Shown here piece after piece: positions 1 through 8,896 of a stretch of 64,000 nucleotides of DNA. Origin of the DNA: Nocardioides sp. Root140 (GTDB lineage: Bacteria > Actinomycetota > Actinomycetes > Propionibacteriales > Nocardioidaceae); contig NZ_LMFI01000013.1 in NCBI RefSeq assembly GCF_001426745.1, forward strand, positions 151,692-215,691, given 5' to 3'. The translations under genes were made by a program, and so were the position numbers. The notes below the pieces were generated by a model. It was given only the letters and a program-made list of their open reading frames with translations, was not told the DNA's origin and did not search any database. The stretch's first letter is position 1, and each line of letters begins with the position of its first letter.

Positions 1-468
1 GGCGTCAACTACGGCCTGATCCATCAGTACGTCGGCACCAAGGACGACCTGCTGAAGCTGGTCTTCCAGAGGTCGTCCGACGCCTATGCCCAACAGTTCA
101 GCGCGGCTGCGAGCACCGAGGACGCGATCGCGATCCTGATGCGGCCCAAGAGCTCGGAGTACGTCCGGATGCTGGCGCGCAGCATCCTCGAAGGACGCGA
201 CCCGGCGGCCATCCTGGGCCGCTCCCCCGCCATGGACGAGCTGAGCCGCCGGATCGTGCAGAGCGAGGGCGACGCGGGTGACGACGTCGAGTCCCGCATC
301 CAGGTGGCCGCACTCACCAGTGCGGCCCTCGGCTGGGGACTCTTCGGCTCGTTCGTCAGGGGCATCACCGGTCTCGAGGACCAGTCCGACGAAGACCTCA
401 CCCTGGCCGTCTACGCACTCGTGCGCCGGGGCGTCTTCCTCACCACGGACGAGGCCGACCCGAGCTGA
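1..468 (+). CDS. TetR-family transcriptional regulator, N-terminus cut by the window
   Basis: The reading frame is open from the first base and ends with TGA. The first visible residues, GVNYGLIHQYVGTKDDLL, match the end of the TetR helix-turn-helix (recognition helix, Tyr, then the K-D/E-D-L turn), so most of the DNA-binding domain lies outside the window. The rest is the helical ligand-binding and dimerisation domain, with no further motif I can assign. It converges on the end of the sulfatase/transketolase operon (29 bp between stop codons). It could regulate that operon through the palindromes at 8795-8837, but this is only positional inference. Confidence 0.75.
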   Translation, partial: GVNYGLIHQYVGTKDDLLKLVFQRSSDAYAQQFSAAASTEDAIAILMRPKSSEYVRMLARSILEGRDPAAILGRSPAMDELSRRIVQSEGDAGDDVESRIQVAALTSAALGWGLFGSFVRGITGLEDQSDEDLTLAVYALVRRGVFLTTDEADPS

Positions 469-496
469 CCGGGCACCAGGTGCGTAGGGGCGTACC

Positions 497-1471
497 TCAG
501 GCGAGCAGGTCCTGCGCCTTGCGAGTGACGCCCTCCACCGTGATGCCGTAGCGCTCCAGCAGCTCGGCGGGAACGCCCACCTCGAGATCGGCGTCCGGCA
601 GCGCGACGCTGCCGAAGCGCGTGGCGACACCGTTGCGTCCGAGCACCTCGGCCACGGCCGCACCGAGGCCACCGACCTCGCTGTGCTCTTCCACGGTGAG
701 GATCGCCCGGGTCGTCGCGGCGGCGTCCAGGACGGCCGCCACGTCGAACGGCTTGAGGTACGCCGCGTCGAGCACCGCGACGCTGATGCCCTGTTCCTCC
801 AGTGCCCGTGCGGCACCGAGGGCGCAGCCGACACCGGCGCCGGTCCCGATGATCGTGAGGTCATTGCCCTCGCGCACCCGCACGAACCGGCCCGGCTCCA
901 GCTCGGGCACCGACGAGTAGACCGGTGCGGTCGCCTCGCTCACCCGCAGCAGCACGGGTCCGGCCGACTGGTGGCTGGCCTCGAGCAGGCCGAGGGTGGC
1001 GTAGTTGTCGGCCGGGGTCATCACGGTCAGGTTGGTGATCGACCGGGCGATCGCGAGGTCCTCCACGGCGTGGTGGCTGGCCCCGAAGTAGCCCATCGCC
1101 AGCCCCGACAGGCGGGTGACCAGGGTGACCGGCAGCATCGTGGCGGCCCAGTCGGTGCGGATCTGCTCGGCGCACTTGATCATGCCGAAGGGCGCGAAGG
1201 CCATCACATAGGGGCGGAACCCCGATGCGGCCAGGCCTGCGGCCACCGAGATCGTGTTCGTCTCGGCGATGCCCAGCTCGACGTACCGGTCGGGGTGGCG
1301 CTCACGCAGCTCGGAGAGCGCGGAGCCCATGTCGGCGGAGATCACCACGACGTCGTCGTGACGGTCCGCGAGCTCGGCCATCGCGTGACCCAGCAGGTTC
1401 AGCGAGGACGCCTGCCCCTCGTCGGAGAACACGTCCTCCATCGCGGCGGCTCGGTTCGTGGTCGTCGTCAT
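497..1471 (-). CDS. Transketolase, C-terminal subunit (split type), 324 aa
   Basis: This is the pyrimidine-binding plus C-terminal half of a two-subunit transketolase. The segment GIAETNTISVAAGLAASG carries the catalytic Glu of the Pyr domain; the last third is the usual transketolase C-terminal domain. The ATG at 1471 was chosen because it overlaps the stop of the N-terminal subunit (ATGA), giving translational coupling; an upstream in-frame extension would run deep into that gene. Split transketolases occur both as pentose-phosphate enzymes and as dedicated catabolic ketol transferases. Placement at the end of a monooxygenase/sulfatase operon favours a catabolic role. The substrate is unknown. 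Confidence 0.88.
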   Translation of the reverse strand: MTTTTNRAAAMEDVFSDEGQASSLNLLGHAMAELADRHDDVVVISADMGSALSELRERHPDRYVELGIAETNTISVAAGLAASGFRPYVMAFAPFGMIKCAEQIRTDWAATMLPVTLVTRLSGLAMGYFGASHHAVEDLAIARSITNLTVMTPADNYATLGLLEASHQSAGPVLLRVSEATAPVYSSVPELEPGRFVRVREGNDLTIIGTGAGVGCALGAARALEEQGISVAVLDAAYLKPFDVAAVLDAAATTRAILTVEEHSEVGGLGAAVAEVLGRNGVATRFGSVALPDADLEVGVPAELLERYGITVEGVTRKAQDLLA

Positions 1472-2361
1472 GCGGAGACCTCCTGCATCCTGGCGCTGAT
1501 CTCTGCGATCGCGTCGTCGCGTTGTTCGGGGGTGAGGCACCCGACGTGCCAGGCCCGGGGTGCCTCCTCCATCAACGAGACTCCCCGGCCCTTCTGGGTG
1601 CGGGCGATGAGGCACACCGGGCGGTCCGACCCGGGGGCCGGCAGGTCGGCGAAGGTGGTCACCAGGGCATCCACGTCGTGGCCGTCGAGCTCGATGACGT
1701 GCCAGCCGAACGCGGCAAACCGATCGGCCAGCGGCTCGATGCTCATCAGCTCCGACGTCGGGCCGCTGCCGATGAAGCCGTTGGCGTCGACGATCGCGAC
1801 CAGGTTGCCCAGCTCGTAGTGGCTGGCCGCCATCGCGGCCTCCCAGACCTGACCCTCCTGGATCTCACCGTCACCGATCAGCACGAAGGTGCGGTGGTCG
1901 GAGCCGCGCAGCCGTGCGGCCATCGCGATGCCGAGGCCCACCGAGAGGTTGTGACCCAACGACCCGGAGCTGAAGTCGACGCCCGCCGCCTTGCGCATGT
2001 CGGGGTGGTCGCCCAGCGGGCTGCCGATGTAGCCGAAGGTGTCGAGGTCCTCGCGAGGGAAGTAGCCCAGGTCGCTGAGGATCGGCCACAGCCCGACGGC
2101 GGCGTGGCCCTTGCCGAGCAGGAAGCGGTCGCGGTCGGCCCAGTCAGGAGTGGCCGGGTCGAGGCGCATGACCCGGTAGTAGAGGACCGACAGGATCTCC
2201 GCGCACGAGAAGGTGCTCGAGTAGTGCCCGAGCCCGGCCTTGTCGATCATGCGGATCACCTCGAGGCGGAGCCAGTCGGCACGGACCCGGAGGTCCTGGA
2301 CCGTCGTGGGTCGGTCCCGTTCGAGTCGGGTGAGTGTGGCAGTCATGTGGTTCCTCGACAT
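1468..2361 (-). CDS. Transketolase, N-terminal subunit (split type), 297 aa
   Basis: This is the pyrophosphate-binding half of a two-subunit transketolase. The ThDP/Mg motif is complete (GDGEIQEGQVWEA followed by VDANG), and an upstream Gly-His (KGHAAVGLWPIL) fits the family. The ATG at 2361 directly abuts the stop of the preceding ThDP enzyme (TGA-ATG). A second ATG five codons downstream (2346) is possible. With the gene at 497-1471 it should form the complete alpha2beta2-type enzyme that transfers a two-carbon ketol unit. It lies in a six-gene run with almost no spacing. Confidence 0.9.
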   Translation of the reverse strand: MSRNHMTATLTRLERDRPTTVQDLRVRADWLRLEVIRMIDKAGLGHYSSTFSCAEILSVLYYRVMRLDPATPDWADRDRFLLGKGHAAVGLWPILSDLGYFPREDLDTFGYIGSPLGDHPDMRKAAGVDFSSGSLGHNLSVGLGIAMAARLRGSDHRTFVLIGDGEIQEGQVWEAAMAASHYELGNLVAIVDANGFIGSGPTSELMSIEPLADRFAAFGWHVIELDGHDVDALVTTFADLPAPGSDRPVCLIARTQKGRGVSLMEEAPRAWHVGCLTPEQRDDAIAEISARMQEVSA

Positions 2362-4032
2362 TCAGCGGAAGTTGTCGGGCACCGGCGACATGTAGGTGTC
2401 GCCGCCGTGGGTGGAGACGCGGAGCTCACGCGAGGTGATGAACTCCAGGAGCACGGGGCGACCGGCCTCGGTCTCCTTGATGCCTCGGCGGATCGCGTCG
2501 GCGATGTCGGCCGGGTCAGTGACCTTCTCGGCGTACAACCCGAGCGACTGGGCCATCGCCGTGTAGTCACCCGAGATCTCCATCGTCTGGTACTTCGACT
2601 GGGAGAGGCCCATGGCGTTGGTCTCCATCGCCATGTAGGAGTTGTTGAACAGGATCGAGAGCACGGGAAGCCGCTCCCGCACACAGGTCTCGAGCTCGAG
2701 ACCGGTGAACCCGATCGCGGCGTCACCCCACAGGTTCACGCACAGCTTCTCGGGGTGCACCAGCTTCGCGCCCATCACCAGGCCGAGGCCGTAGCCGAGC
2801 TGGGTGGTCTTGCCCCAGCCGAGATAGCTCAACGGCGCGGTGCTCTTCCAGAACGGCGAGAGCTGGTCGCGTGGCGAGCCGGCGTCGTGCGTGATGATCG
2901 TGTTGTCCGCGTCGGTTGCCGCGATCAGCTCCCAGATCACGCGGTAGGCCGTCATCGGGTTCTCGTCCGACGTCAGGATCGGCAGCCACTCGGCCAGCCA
3001 CGCGTCGTACACCTGCGTGATCTCGGCCTCGATCGGGCCCCGGTCGCGATCTCCGTCGACGAGCTCGTCGACCGCGGCCAGCAAGGCGTCCAGGGTGAGC
3101 GCGGCGTCGCCGATCAGGCCGACGTCGGCCTGCACCACCGTGTCGAGGTGCGCCGGGTCGAGGGTCGCGTGGATGATCGTCTTGCCCGTCGGCATGGTCG
3201 TGGCGAAGTCGGACGGCGTGAAGCTGCAGCCCATCCCGAGGATCAGGTCCGACTCCTTGAGGAAGTGGTCGACCGTCCTGGGCACCGCCCGGCCGCACGA
3301 CCCGAGGGAGAGCGGGTGGTCCTCCGGGAAGGCGCTCTTGCCCTGCAGGCTGGTGGTCACCGGGATCGCCAGCTTCTCCGCGAGCTGCTTCAGCTGGGGC
3401 CATGCCTCGGCGTAGTGCACGCCCTGGCCGGCGTAGATCACTGGTCGTTCGGCGGCCACGAGCAGCTCCGCGGCCCGTCGTACGGCGACCGGGTCGGGGC
3501 CTGAGCGGGTGGTGATCACCGGGCGGTAGTCGAGCGGAACCGTGACGTCCTCGAACCACATGTCGCGCGGGATCTCGACGACCACCGGTCCCCCGCGGCC
3601 GTTGCGCAGCCGGCTGAAGGCACGCCGGAAGACGGCGACCACCTGGTTGGCATCGTTGAGCGGCTCGACCGACTTGGCGATCGAGCGCAGGCTGATCGTG
3701 GAGTTGAAGTTCGGGGCGATGTGCGCCTCGTCGCGGCGGTAGCCCATCGGCAGCACCAGGATCGGCACCGACTCACCGAAGGCCTGCGCGACGGCGCCCA
3801 TGCCGTTCTCGATGCCCGGCCCGTGCTGGGTCGCGTAGACCCCGATCTGCTTGCCGCTGGTGACCCGGGAGATGGCGTCGGCCATGTGCCCGCCGGTGCG
3901 TTCGGCCCGGGCGATCACGGGTCGGATGTCGGCGTCGGCGGCGTACTCGAAGACGTAGTTCAGCGGGTAGCCGCAGACCATCTCGACGCCTTCGGCCTTC
4001 AGGATCTCGGCGATTGCCGCACCCAGCTTCAT
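2362..4032 (-). CDS. Thiamine diphosphate-dependent enzyme, acetolactate synthase-like fold, 556 aa
   Basis: This is a full-length three-domain ThDP enzyme of the POX/ALS superfamily. The N-terminal Pyr domain carries the catalytic Glu (ARAERTGGHMADA). A central domain follows. The C-terminal PP domain holds the cofactor motif WGDAAIGFTGLELE followed about 20 residues later by FNNSYM. I cannot assign the reaction: relatives include decarboxylases, 2-hydroxyacyl-CoA lyases and sulfoacetaldehyde acetyltransferase, and no diagnostic residue distinguishes them here. The ATG at 4032 is the first residue of the conserved N-terminus; the gap to the sulfatase stop is 37 bp. It would be expected to make or break a C-C bond next to a carbonyl, complementing the ketol transferase downstream. 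Confidence 0.85.
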   Translation of the reverse strand: MKLGAAIAEILKAEGVEMVCGYPLNYVFEYAADADIRPVIARAERTGGHMADAISRVTSGKQIGVYATQHGPGIENGMGAVAQAFGESVPILVLPMGYRRDEAHIAPNFNSTISLRSIAKSVEPLNDANQVVAVFRRAFSRLRNGRGGPVVVEIPRDMWFEDVTVPLDYRPVITTRSGPDPVAVRRAAELLVAAERPVIYAGQGVHYAEAWPQLKQLAEKLAIPVTTSLQGKSAFPEDHPLSLGSCGRAVPRTVDHFLKESDLILGMGCSFTPSDFATTMPTGKTIIHATLDPAHLDTVVQADVGLIGDAALTLDALLAAVDELVDGDRDRGPIEAEITQVYDAWLAEWLPILTSDENPMTAYRVIWELIAATDADNTIITHDAGSPRDQLSPFWKSTAPLSYLGWGKTTQLGYGLGLVMGAKLVHPEKLCVNLWGDAAIGFTGLELETCVRERLPVLSILFNNSYMAMETNAMGLSQSKYQTMEISGDYTAMAQSLGLYAEKVTDPADIADAIRRGIKETEAGRPVLLEFITSRELRVSTHGGDTYMSPVPDNFR

Positions 4033-4069
4033 GATTCCTGCTCTCGTTCGGATGCGGTCGATGACCGCG

Positions 4070-6274
4070 TCATTCGTGCACTCGGGCCAGGTCGGCGTCG
4101 TCGGGTTCGAGCGCCTCGGCACTGGCACTCGCCACCTCGAGTCGCTCCAGCACCCCGGGCGCCAGGGCGTACGGCGGCGCGTAGCTCTCGTCCACCGGGA
4201 AGCCGGCGTCGAAGCCGATCCGCAGCCCCGGGCCGCCGATCTGCCAGCGCACCGGCAGCGGCCCGTCGACGGACAGCTCGGCGGTGACCGTGCCCGCCTG
4301 GTGGAGGGCGAACGTGCCACCCCCTTCACGCAGGCGGTAGGTGAGCCGGACCTCCTCCTCGCCGGCAGCGAGCGGCGTCGAGGACTCGACCCGGTGGCCG
4401 ACCCCTGCATAGTTGGCCGAGACCACCAGGTGACCGTCACGGAGGTACCACGCAAGCCCCTGGGTCCAGTCACCGATCGCGGCCAGGATGCCGCTCGGTG
4501 CCTGCTCACCGACGTCGAGGTGCGCGGTCATCGTGAAGCCCTCGGTGAGCACCGGGTGCATGAACTCGGAGACCGCACCCGGCCCCGGGCGGTAGGTCAT
4601 CCGCGACGGCTGGCGGTGCCCGGGCGGACGTTCCATCTGCGGGCGCCCGGTGTAGCCGTCGTTGAGCGGCAGCACGTTGTTGCGGCCCGCCTCGGTCCAC
4701 CACATCTGGACCAGCTCGCGGACCAGCTCGGGGTGCTCGGCAGAGAGGTCGGTGGTCTCGGCGAAGTCCTCGTCGAGGTGGAACAGCGCCCAGTGGTCCT
4801 CGTCGTACTCATGGCTGCCGGGGATCAGCTCACGCTCGAGCAGAGGCGTCGGCCCGACGTGGTCGGTGCGGATCTTCCAGCCGCGGTGGTAGAGCGACCG
4901 CGAGCCGGCGCACTCGAAGTACTGCGTCTCCCGGGGCGCGGCCACCTCCGGTGCGAGGAAGGAGTCGAGGATGCTGGAGCCGTCGAGCGACATCTGCTCG
5001 ACACCGTTGAGCCGTTCGGGCACCGGCACGCCGGCCGCCTCCAGCACCGTCGGCATCAGGTCGGAGACGTGGCAGAACTGGTCACGCACCTCTCCCGGTG
5101 TGCCCATGCCGTCGGGCCAGTGCACGATCAGCGGGGTGCGGACGCCACCGAGCGCGGTGAACCTCTTCCAGAGCCAGAACGGGGTGTTGCCCGCCCACGC
5201 CCACGGCCAGGCGTACTGCATGTAGGCGTGGTCGCCGGACATCTCGTCGACCTTGGCGAACGTGAGCTCGCGGTTCGCCTCCCGGTCGCGGTGCAGGCCG
5301 TGGTAGTTGAACGAGCCGTTCGGCCCACCCTCGGCGCTCGTGCCGTTGTCGGAGATCAGCATGACGATCGTGTTGTCGAGGGTGTCAGTGTCACGGAGGT
5401 GGTCGAGCAGCCGGCCGATCTGGGCGTCGGTGTAGCTCAGGTAGGCAGCGAAGATCTCCATGCTGCGCGCGGTGACGCGTCGCTCCTCGTCACTGAGCTC
5501 GTCCCACGGACGCACCCAGGGCGGGCGCGGCGTCGCGTCCGCGTCCTCGGGCACGACCCCGATCTCCTTCTGTCGCGCGACGATCGCGTCGCGCCACTGG
5601 TCCCAGCCCTGGTCGAAGGCGCCCTCGTAGCGGCGTACCCACTCCTCGGGTGCCTGGATCGGCGCGTGCATGGCGCTCGCGGCGTAGTAGAGGAAGAACG
5701 GACGCTCGGGAGTGTTCTGCTGCTGGTCGCGGATGAACCCGATGGCCTCGTCGGTGAGGTCCTCCATCAGGTGGTAGCCCTCGTCGGGCGTCCGCGGCTG
5801 CGGCACGTAGGAGTTGTCGCGGACCAGGGTCGGGGTGCGCTGGCTGGTCTCGGCGCTCAGGAAGCCGTAGTAGCGCTCGAAGCCGAGACCGAGGGGCCAG
5901 CGGTCGTACGGCCCGGCCGGATTGACCTCCCACCGCGGTGCGAGGTGCCACTTGCCCGCGGCGAACGTGCTGTAGCCGGCCTGCTTGAGCACGGCGGGCA
6001 GGGTGCCGGCGGACGGCGGGATGGCGCAGGTGTAGCCGGGGTCCGGGGTCGGGATGTCGGTCAGGTAGCCCATGCCGACCCGGTGATGGTTGCGCCCGGT
6101 GAGTAGTGAGGCGCGCGTCGGCGAGCAGAGCGCCGTGACGTGGAACCTGTTGTAGCGCAGGCCGTCCGCGGCCAGGGCGTCGATGTTGGGGGTGCTGATG
6201 TCGGAGCCGAAGCACCCCAGCTGCGCGAAGCCCGTGTCGTCGAGCACGATCGTCACGACGTTGGGTCGGGTCAC
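4070..6274 (-). CDS. Type I (formylglycine) arylsulfatase, 734 aa
   Basis: This enzyme hydrolyses sulfate esters. The N-terminal metal site VLDDTGF and the signature C50-S-P-T-R-A are present, so the Cys should be converted to formylglycine by an enzyme encoded elsewhere; the second metal site is ISDNGTSAEGG. About 170 extra C-terminal residues form a beta-rich, likely accessory domain, as in the large actinobacterial AtsA-type sulfatases. No signal peptide is visible, so it appears cytosolic. The start is GTG at 6274, overlapping the upstream SDR stop (GTGA). It is the third gene of the operon, so the pathway substrate, or an intermediate made by the monooxygenase and dehydrogenase, probably carries a sulfate ester. 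Confidence 0.92.
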   Translation of the reverse strand: MTRPNVVTIVLDDTGFAQLGCFGSDISTPNIDALAADGLRYNRFHVTALCSPTRASLLTGRNHHRVGMGYLTDIPTPDPGYTCAIPPSAGTLPAVLKQAGYSTFAAGKWHLAPRWEVNPAGPYDRWPLGLGFERYYGFLSAETSQRTPTLVRDNSYVPQPRTPDEGYHLMEDLTDEAIGFIRDQQQNTPERPFFLYYAASAMHAPIQAPEEWVRRYEGAFDQGWDQWRDAIVARQKEIGVVPEDADATPRPPWVRPWDELSDEERRVTARSMEIFAAYLSYTDAQIGRLLDHLRDTDTLDNTIVMLISDNGTSAEGGPNGSFNYHGLHRDREANRELTFAKVDEMSGDHAYMQYAWPWAWAGNTPFWLWKRFTALGGVRTPLIVHWPDGMGTPGEVRDQFCHVSDLMPTVLEAAGVPVPERLNGVEQMSLDGSSILDSFLAPEVAAPRETQYFECAGSRSLYHRGWKIRTDHVGPTPLLERELIPGSHEYDEDHWALFHLDEDFAETTDLSAEHPELVRELVQMWWTEAGRNNVLPLNDGYTGRPQMERPPGHRQPSRMTYRPGPGAVSEFMHPVLTEGFTMTAHLDVGEQAPSGILAAIGDWTQGLAWYLRDGHLVVSANYAGVGHRVESSTPLAAGEEEVRLTYRLREGGGTFALHQAGTVTAELSVDGPLPVRWQIGGPGLRIGFDAGFPVDESYAPPYALAPGVLERLEVASASAEALEPDDADLARVHE

Positions 6275-7041
6275 CTCATGGCCGCCGTGTGGTCGTTGGC
6301 CAGCACGCCGCCATCGACGTTGATCGTCGCCCCGGTGACGAAGCCGGCCTCCTCACTCAGCAGGAACCGCACGACGGCGGCCACCTCGGCGGACTCGCCG
6401 ACGCGCCCGAGCATGGAGAGCCCGGACATGGCCGCCGCGGTGCGTTCGTCGGCCAGCACCCGCTCGAGCATCGGCGTGGCGATGTAGCCCGGGCAGACCG
6501 AGTTGACCCGCACCCCGTCACGTCCGAGCTCGGCGGCGAGCGACCGGGTCAGGCTGAGCACGCCGCCCTTGGAGGCGGTGTACGACGGGATCGTGCCCTG
6601 GCCGACCACGGCGTTGATCGAGGCGATGCCGACGACGGCGGAGCCCGGCTGGGACCGCAGGTCGTCCGCGAGCGCCGCGACCAGGAAGCCGTACGACGTC
6701 AGGTTGACGTCGATGACACGTCGCCACGCCTCGGGGGTGAGCTGCGTCATCGGCGTCGAGTCGACCACGCCCGCACTGTGCACCAGCCCACCGAGGGGGC
6801 CGACTGCCGCGCGGGCGGTGTGCAACGCGTGGGCGAAGTCGTCGAGCCGGCGTACGTCGACCGCCTGGCCGCACGTCGCGACGCCGTACTTCTCGGCCAG
6901 CGCGTCGGCTGCCGCGGTGACCGCCGTCCGGTCGAGGTCCCAGAGGACGACGGGACGGCCGGCCTCGGCCAGCGCGCGGGCGCACGCCTCACCGATCCCC
7001 GAGGCCGCGCCCGTGACCAGCACCGGTGACGTCGTGGTCAT
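6271..7041 (-). CDS. Short-chain dehydrogenase/reductase (SDR), 256 aa
   Basis: This is a classical SDR. It has the N-terminal nucleotide motif TGAASGIGEACARALAEAG, the structural SAG motif (VHSAGVVD), the catalytic Ser region (GIASINAVVGQG) and the YTASK active site. It interconverts an alcohol and a ketone with NAD(P)H; the residues after the Gly-rich loop (VVLWDLDR) suggest NAD(H). Its ATG overlaps the stop of the monooxygenase gene (ATGA), and its own stop overlaps the sulfatase start. Its likely role is to oxidise a secondary alcohol to the ketone used by the monooxygenase, or to handle the product; this is inferred from position. Confidence 0.9.
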   Translation of the reverse strand: MTTTSPVLVTGAASGIGEACARALAEAGRPVVLWDLDRTAVTAAADALAEKYGVATCGQAVDVRRLDDFAHALHTARAAVGPLGGLVHSAGVVDSTPMTQLTPEAWRRVIDVNLTSYGFLVAALADDLRSQPGSAVVGIASINAVVGQGTIPSYTASKGGVLSLTRSLAAELGRDGVRVNSVCPGYIATPMLERVLADERTAAAMSGLSMLGRVGESAEVAAVVRFLLSEEAGFVTGATINVDGGVLANDHTAAMR

Positions 7042-8711
7042 CGGACGACCTGCTCAGTCCGCTCGGCGGCGGCGGACGCAGCCGTCAGCTCGAAGCCTCG
7101 GTAGTCGTCGGCGGCGATCTCGTCACAGAAGGCGGCGTACGTGCCGAGGCCGCCGAGGTAGAGCATGAACTTGCGTGGCTTGCCCTCGATGTTGGCGCCC
7201 ATGTACCACGAGTTCGCCCGCGGGAAGAGGGTCTGCTCCGCCGCCTCCTGCAGCTGCGTGGTCCACTCCTGCGCCACGTCGGGCGACACGGCGACCCGAT
7301 CGGCGCCCTGCTCGTCGGCGGCGCGGATCAGGGCGAGCAGCCAGTCGACCTGCATCTCCGAGCCCAGGACCATGTTGGCCAGCACCGCCGGCGAACCGGG
7401 GCCGTTCAGGATGAAGAAGTTCGGGAACGCCGGCACCTGGTAGCCCAGGTAGGTCACCGGCCCGTCGGCCCACGCGTCGCGCAGCAGCACGCCGCCCTCA
7501 CCGCGGATGTCCATGCGGGTCAGGGCTCCGGTCATCGCGTCGAACCCGGTGGCGAAGACCAGCACGTCGAGCTCGTAGGACGACTCCGAGGTCTTCACGC
7601 CCCAGTCGGCGATGTGCTCGATCGGGTCCTTGCGGAGGTTGACCAGCGCGACGTTGTCGCGGTTGAACGTGGCGTAGTACCCCGAGTCCGTGCAGATCCG
7701 CTTGGTGCCGATCGGGTGGTCGCTCGGGATCAGGTCGTCGGCGACCTCGGGGTCCTCGACGATCGCGCGGATCTTGGCGACCGCGAAGTCACGGGCGTAG
7801 TCGTTGGAGACGATGTTGGTGTACTGGTCGGGGAAGGTCTTGCCGAACAGCACGCCGCCCGTGGTCCAGCCCTTCTCCAGGGCTGCGGTCCGCTCGTCCG
7901 GGTCGCACTCCTCCGCGCTCTTCGGGTGGGCGACGTACGGCGACCCGCCGCCGCTGACCCGGGACTTGCGGCGTCGCTCCGGGTACTCCTCGCGGATCCG
8001 ACGCTGGTCCTCCTCGGTCAGCGGCCGGTTCAGTGCCGGCACGCTGAAGTTCGGAGTGCGCTGGAAGACGGTGAGCTCCTCGGCCTCCTGCGCGATGACC
8101 GGGATCGACTGGATGCCCGACGAGCCGGTGCCGACGATGCCGACCCGCTTGCCGGCGAGGTCGGGTGCGGGCTCGGGCCACTGCGAGGTGAACAGCACCT
8201 CGCCGGCGAAGTCGTCGACCCCGGGGATCGGCGGCTTGTTGGGCACCGAGAGAGACCCCGCGGCGCACAGCACGTGGCGGGCGACGTGCACCTCGCCTGC
8301 GTCGGTGGCCACCCGCCACACGGCGGCCGACTCGTCCCAGTCGGCGGCGACCACCCGTGTCTCCAGGCGGATGCTGCGCAGCAGGTCGAACCGCTCGGCG
8401 ACGTGGTTGATGTAGGACAGGATCTCCGGCTGCGTGGCGTAGCGCTCGCTCCACTTCCAGTCGTTCTGGAGGTCCTCGTCGAAGGAGTAGGAGTAGTCGA
8501 TGCTCTCCACGTCGCAGCGGGCGCCCGGATAGCGGTTGAAGAACCAGGTCCCGCCCACACCCGATCCGGCCTCGAGGCACAGCACGTCATGACCGGCCTG
8601 ACGGGCTGCGTGGACGGCGTACAGGCCGGCGAAACCGGCACCGATCACGAGGATGTCGAGCGTTCCGGCGGCGTTGCCGGCGACGGTGGAGGAGCGGGAG
8701 GAGTCGGGCAT
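7038..8711 (-). CDS. Flavin-dependent monooxygenase of the Baeyer-Villiger family, 557 aa
   Basis: The first FAD Rossmann motif is GAGFAG at residues 24-29, and the second (NADPH) is GTGSSGIQ. FATGFD occurs near residue 400. The family fingerprint F-x-G-x3-H-x3-W-P is present but altered: residues 168-179 read FAGEVLFTSQWP, with Phe174 where His is normal. Length and overall order match phenylacetone- or cyclohexanone-monooxygenase-type enzymes, which insert oxygen beside a ketone. The ATG at 8711 has a fitting ribosome site (AAAGAGG, 5 nt upstream); a longer in-frame version lacks this. It is the first gene of the six-gene operon. Confidence 0.88.
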   Translation of the reverse strand: MPDSSRSSTVAGNAAGTLDILVIGAGFAGLYAVHAARQAGHDVLCLEAGSGVGGTWFFNRYPGARCDVESIDYSYSFDEDLQNDWKWSERYATQPEILSYINHVAERFDLLRSIRLETRVVAADWDESAAVWRVATDAGEVHVARHVLCAAGSLSVPNKPPIPGVDDFAGEVLFTSQWPEPAPDLAGKRVGIVGTGSSGIQSIPVIAQEAEELTVFQRTPNFSVPALNRPLTEEDQRRIREEYPERRRKSRVSGGGSPYVAHPKSAEECDPDERTAALEKGWTTGGVLFGKTFPDQYTNIVSNDYARDFAVAKIRAIVEDPEVADDLIPSDHPIGTKRICTDSGYYATFNRDNVALVNLRKDPIEHIADWGVKTSESSYELDVLVFATGFDAMTGALTRMDIRGEGGVLLRDAWADGPVTYLGYQVPAFPNFFILNGPGSPAVLANMVLGSEMQVDWLLALIRAADEQGADRVAVSPDVAQEWTTQLQEAAEQTLFPRANSWYMGANIEGKPRKFMLYLGGLGTYAAFCDEIAADDYRGFELTAASAAAERTEQVVR

Positions 8712-8794
8712 GCCAACCTCTTTCGGACGACGCCCAGGGCGTGTGTGGTGGTCGACTCCGACATTAGGGAGCGGGCTCGTCGCCCCCCGAAGAA

Positions 8795-8837
8795 TCCCGA
8801 TCAGCGGGAGCCGGCCCACCGCTCCCGATCAACGGGA
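8795..8837. promoter_or_regulatory. Paired 15-bp palindromic operator in a divergent promoter
   Basis: TCCCGATCAGCGGGA (8795-8809) and TCCCGATCAACGGGA (8823-8837) are near-identical direct copies, 28 bp apart centre to centre, each with TCCCG/CGGGA half-sites. They lie between the monooxygenase operon (start 8711) and the divergent gene at 8897. They look like binding sites for one dimeric repressor controlling both directions. The regulator is not identified. Confidence 0.6.
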
Positions 8838-8896
8838 CGACCTCCGACCGGCGCAGTCCCGGCGGTTAGACAGCAGGAAACGACCAGGGAGATGAC

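Noticed and set aside
497..4032. Sulfoquinovose transketolase or sulfoacetaldehyde acetyltransferase pathway
   Set aside because: Split transketolase and a ThDP enzyme recall these routes, but no sulfoquinovosidase, isomerase, phosphate acetyltransferase or sulfonate transporter is nearby. The operon has a sulfate-ester sulfatase instead.
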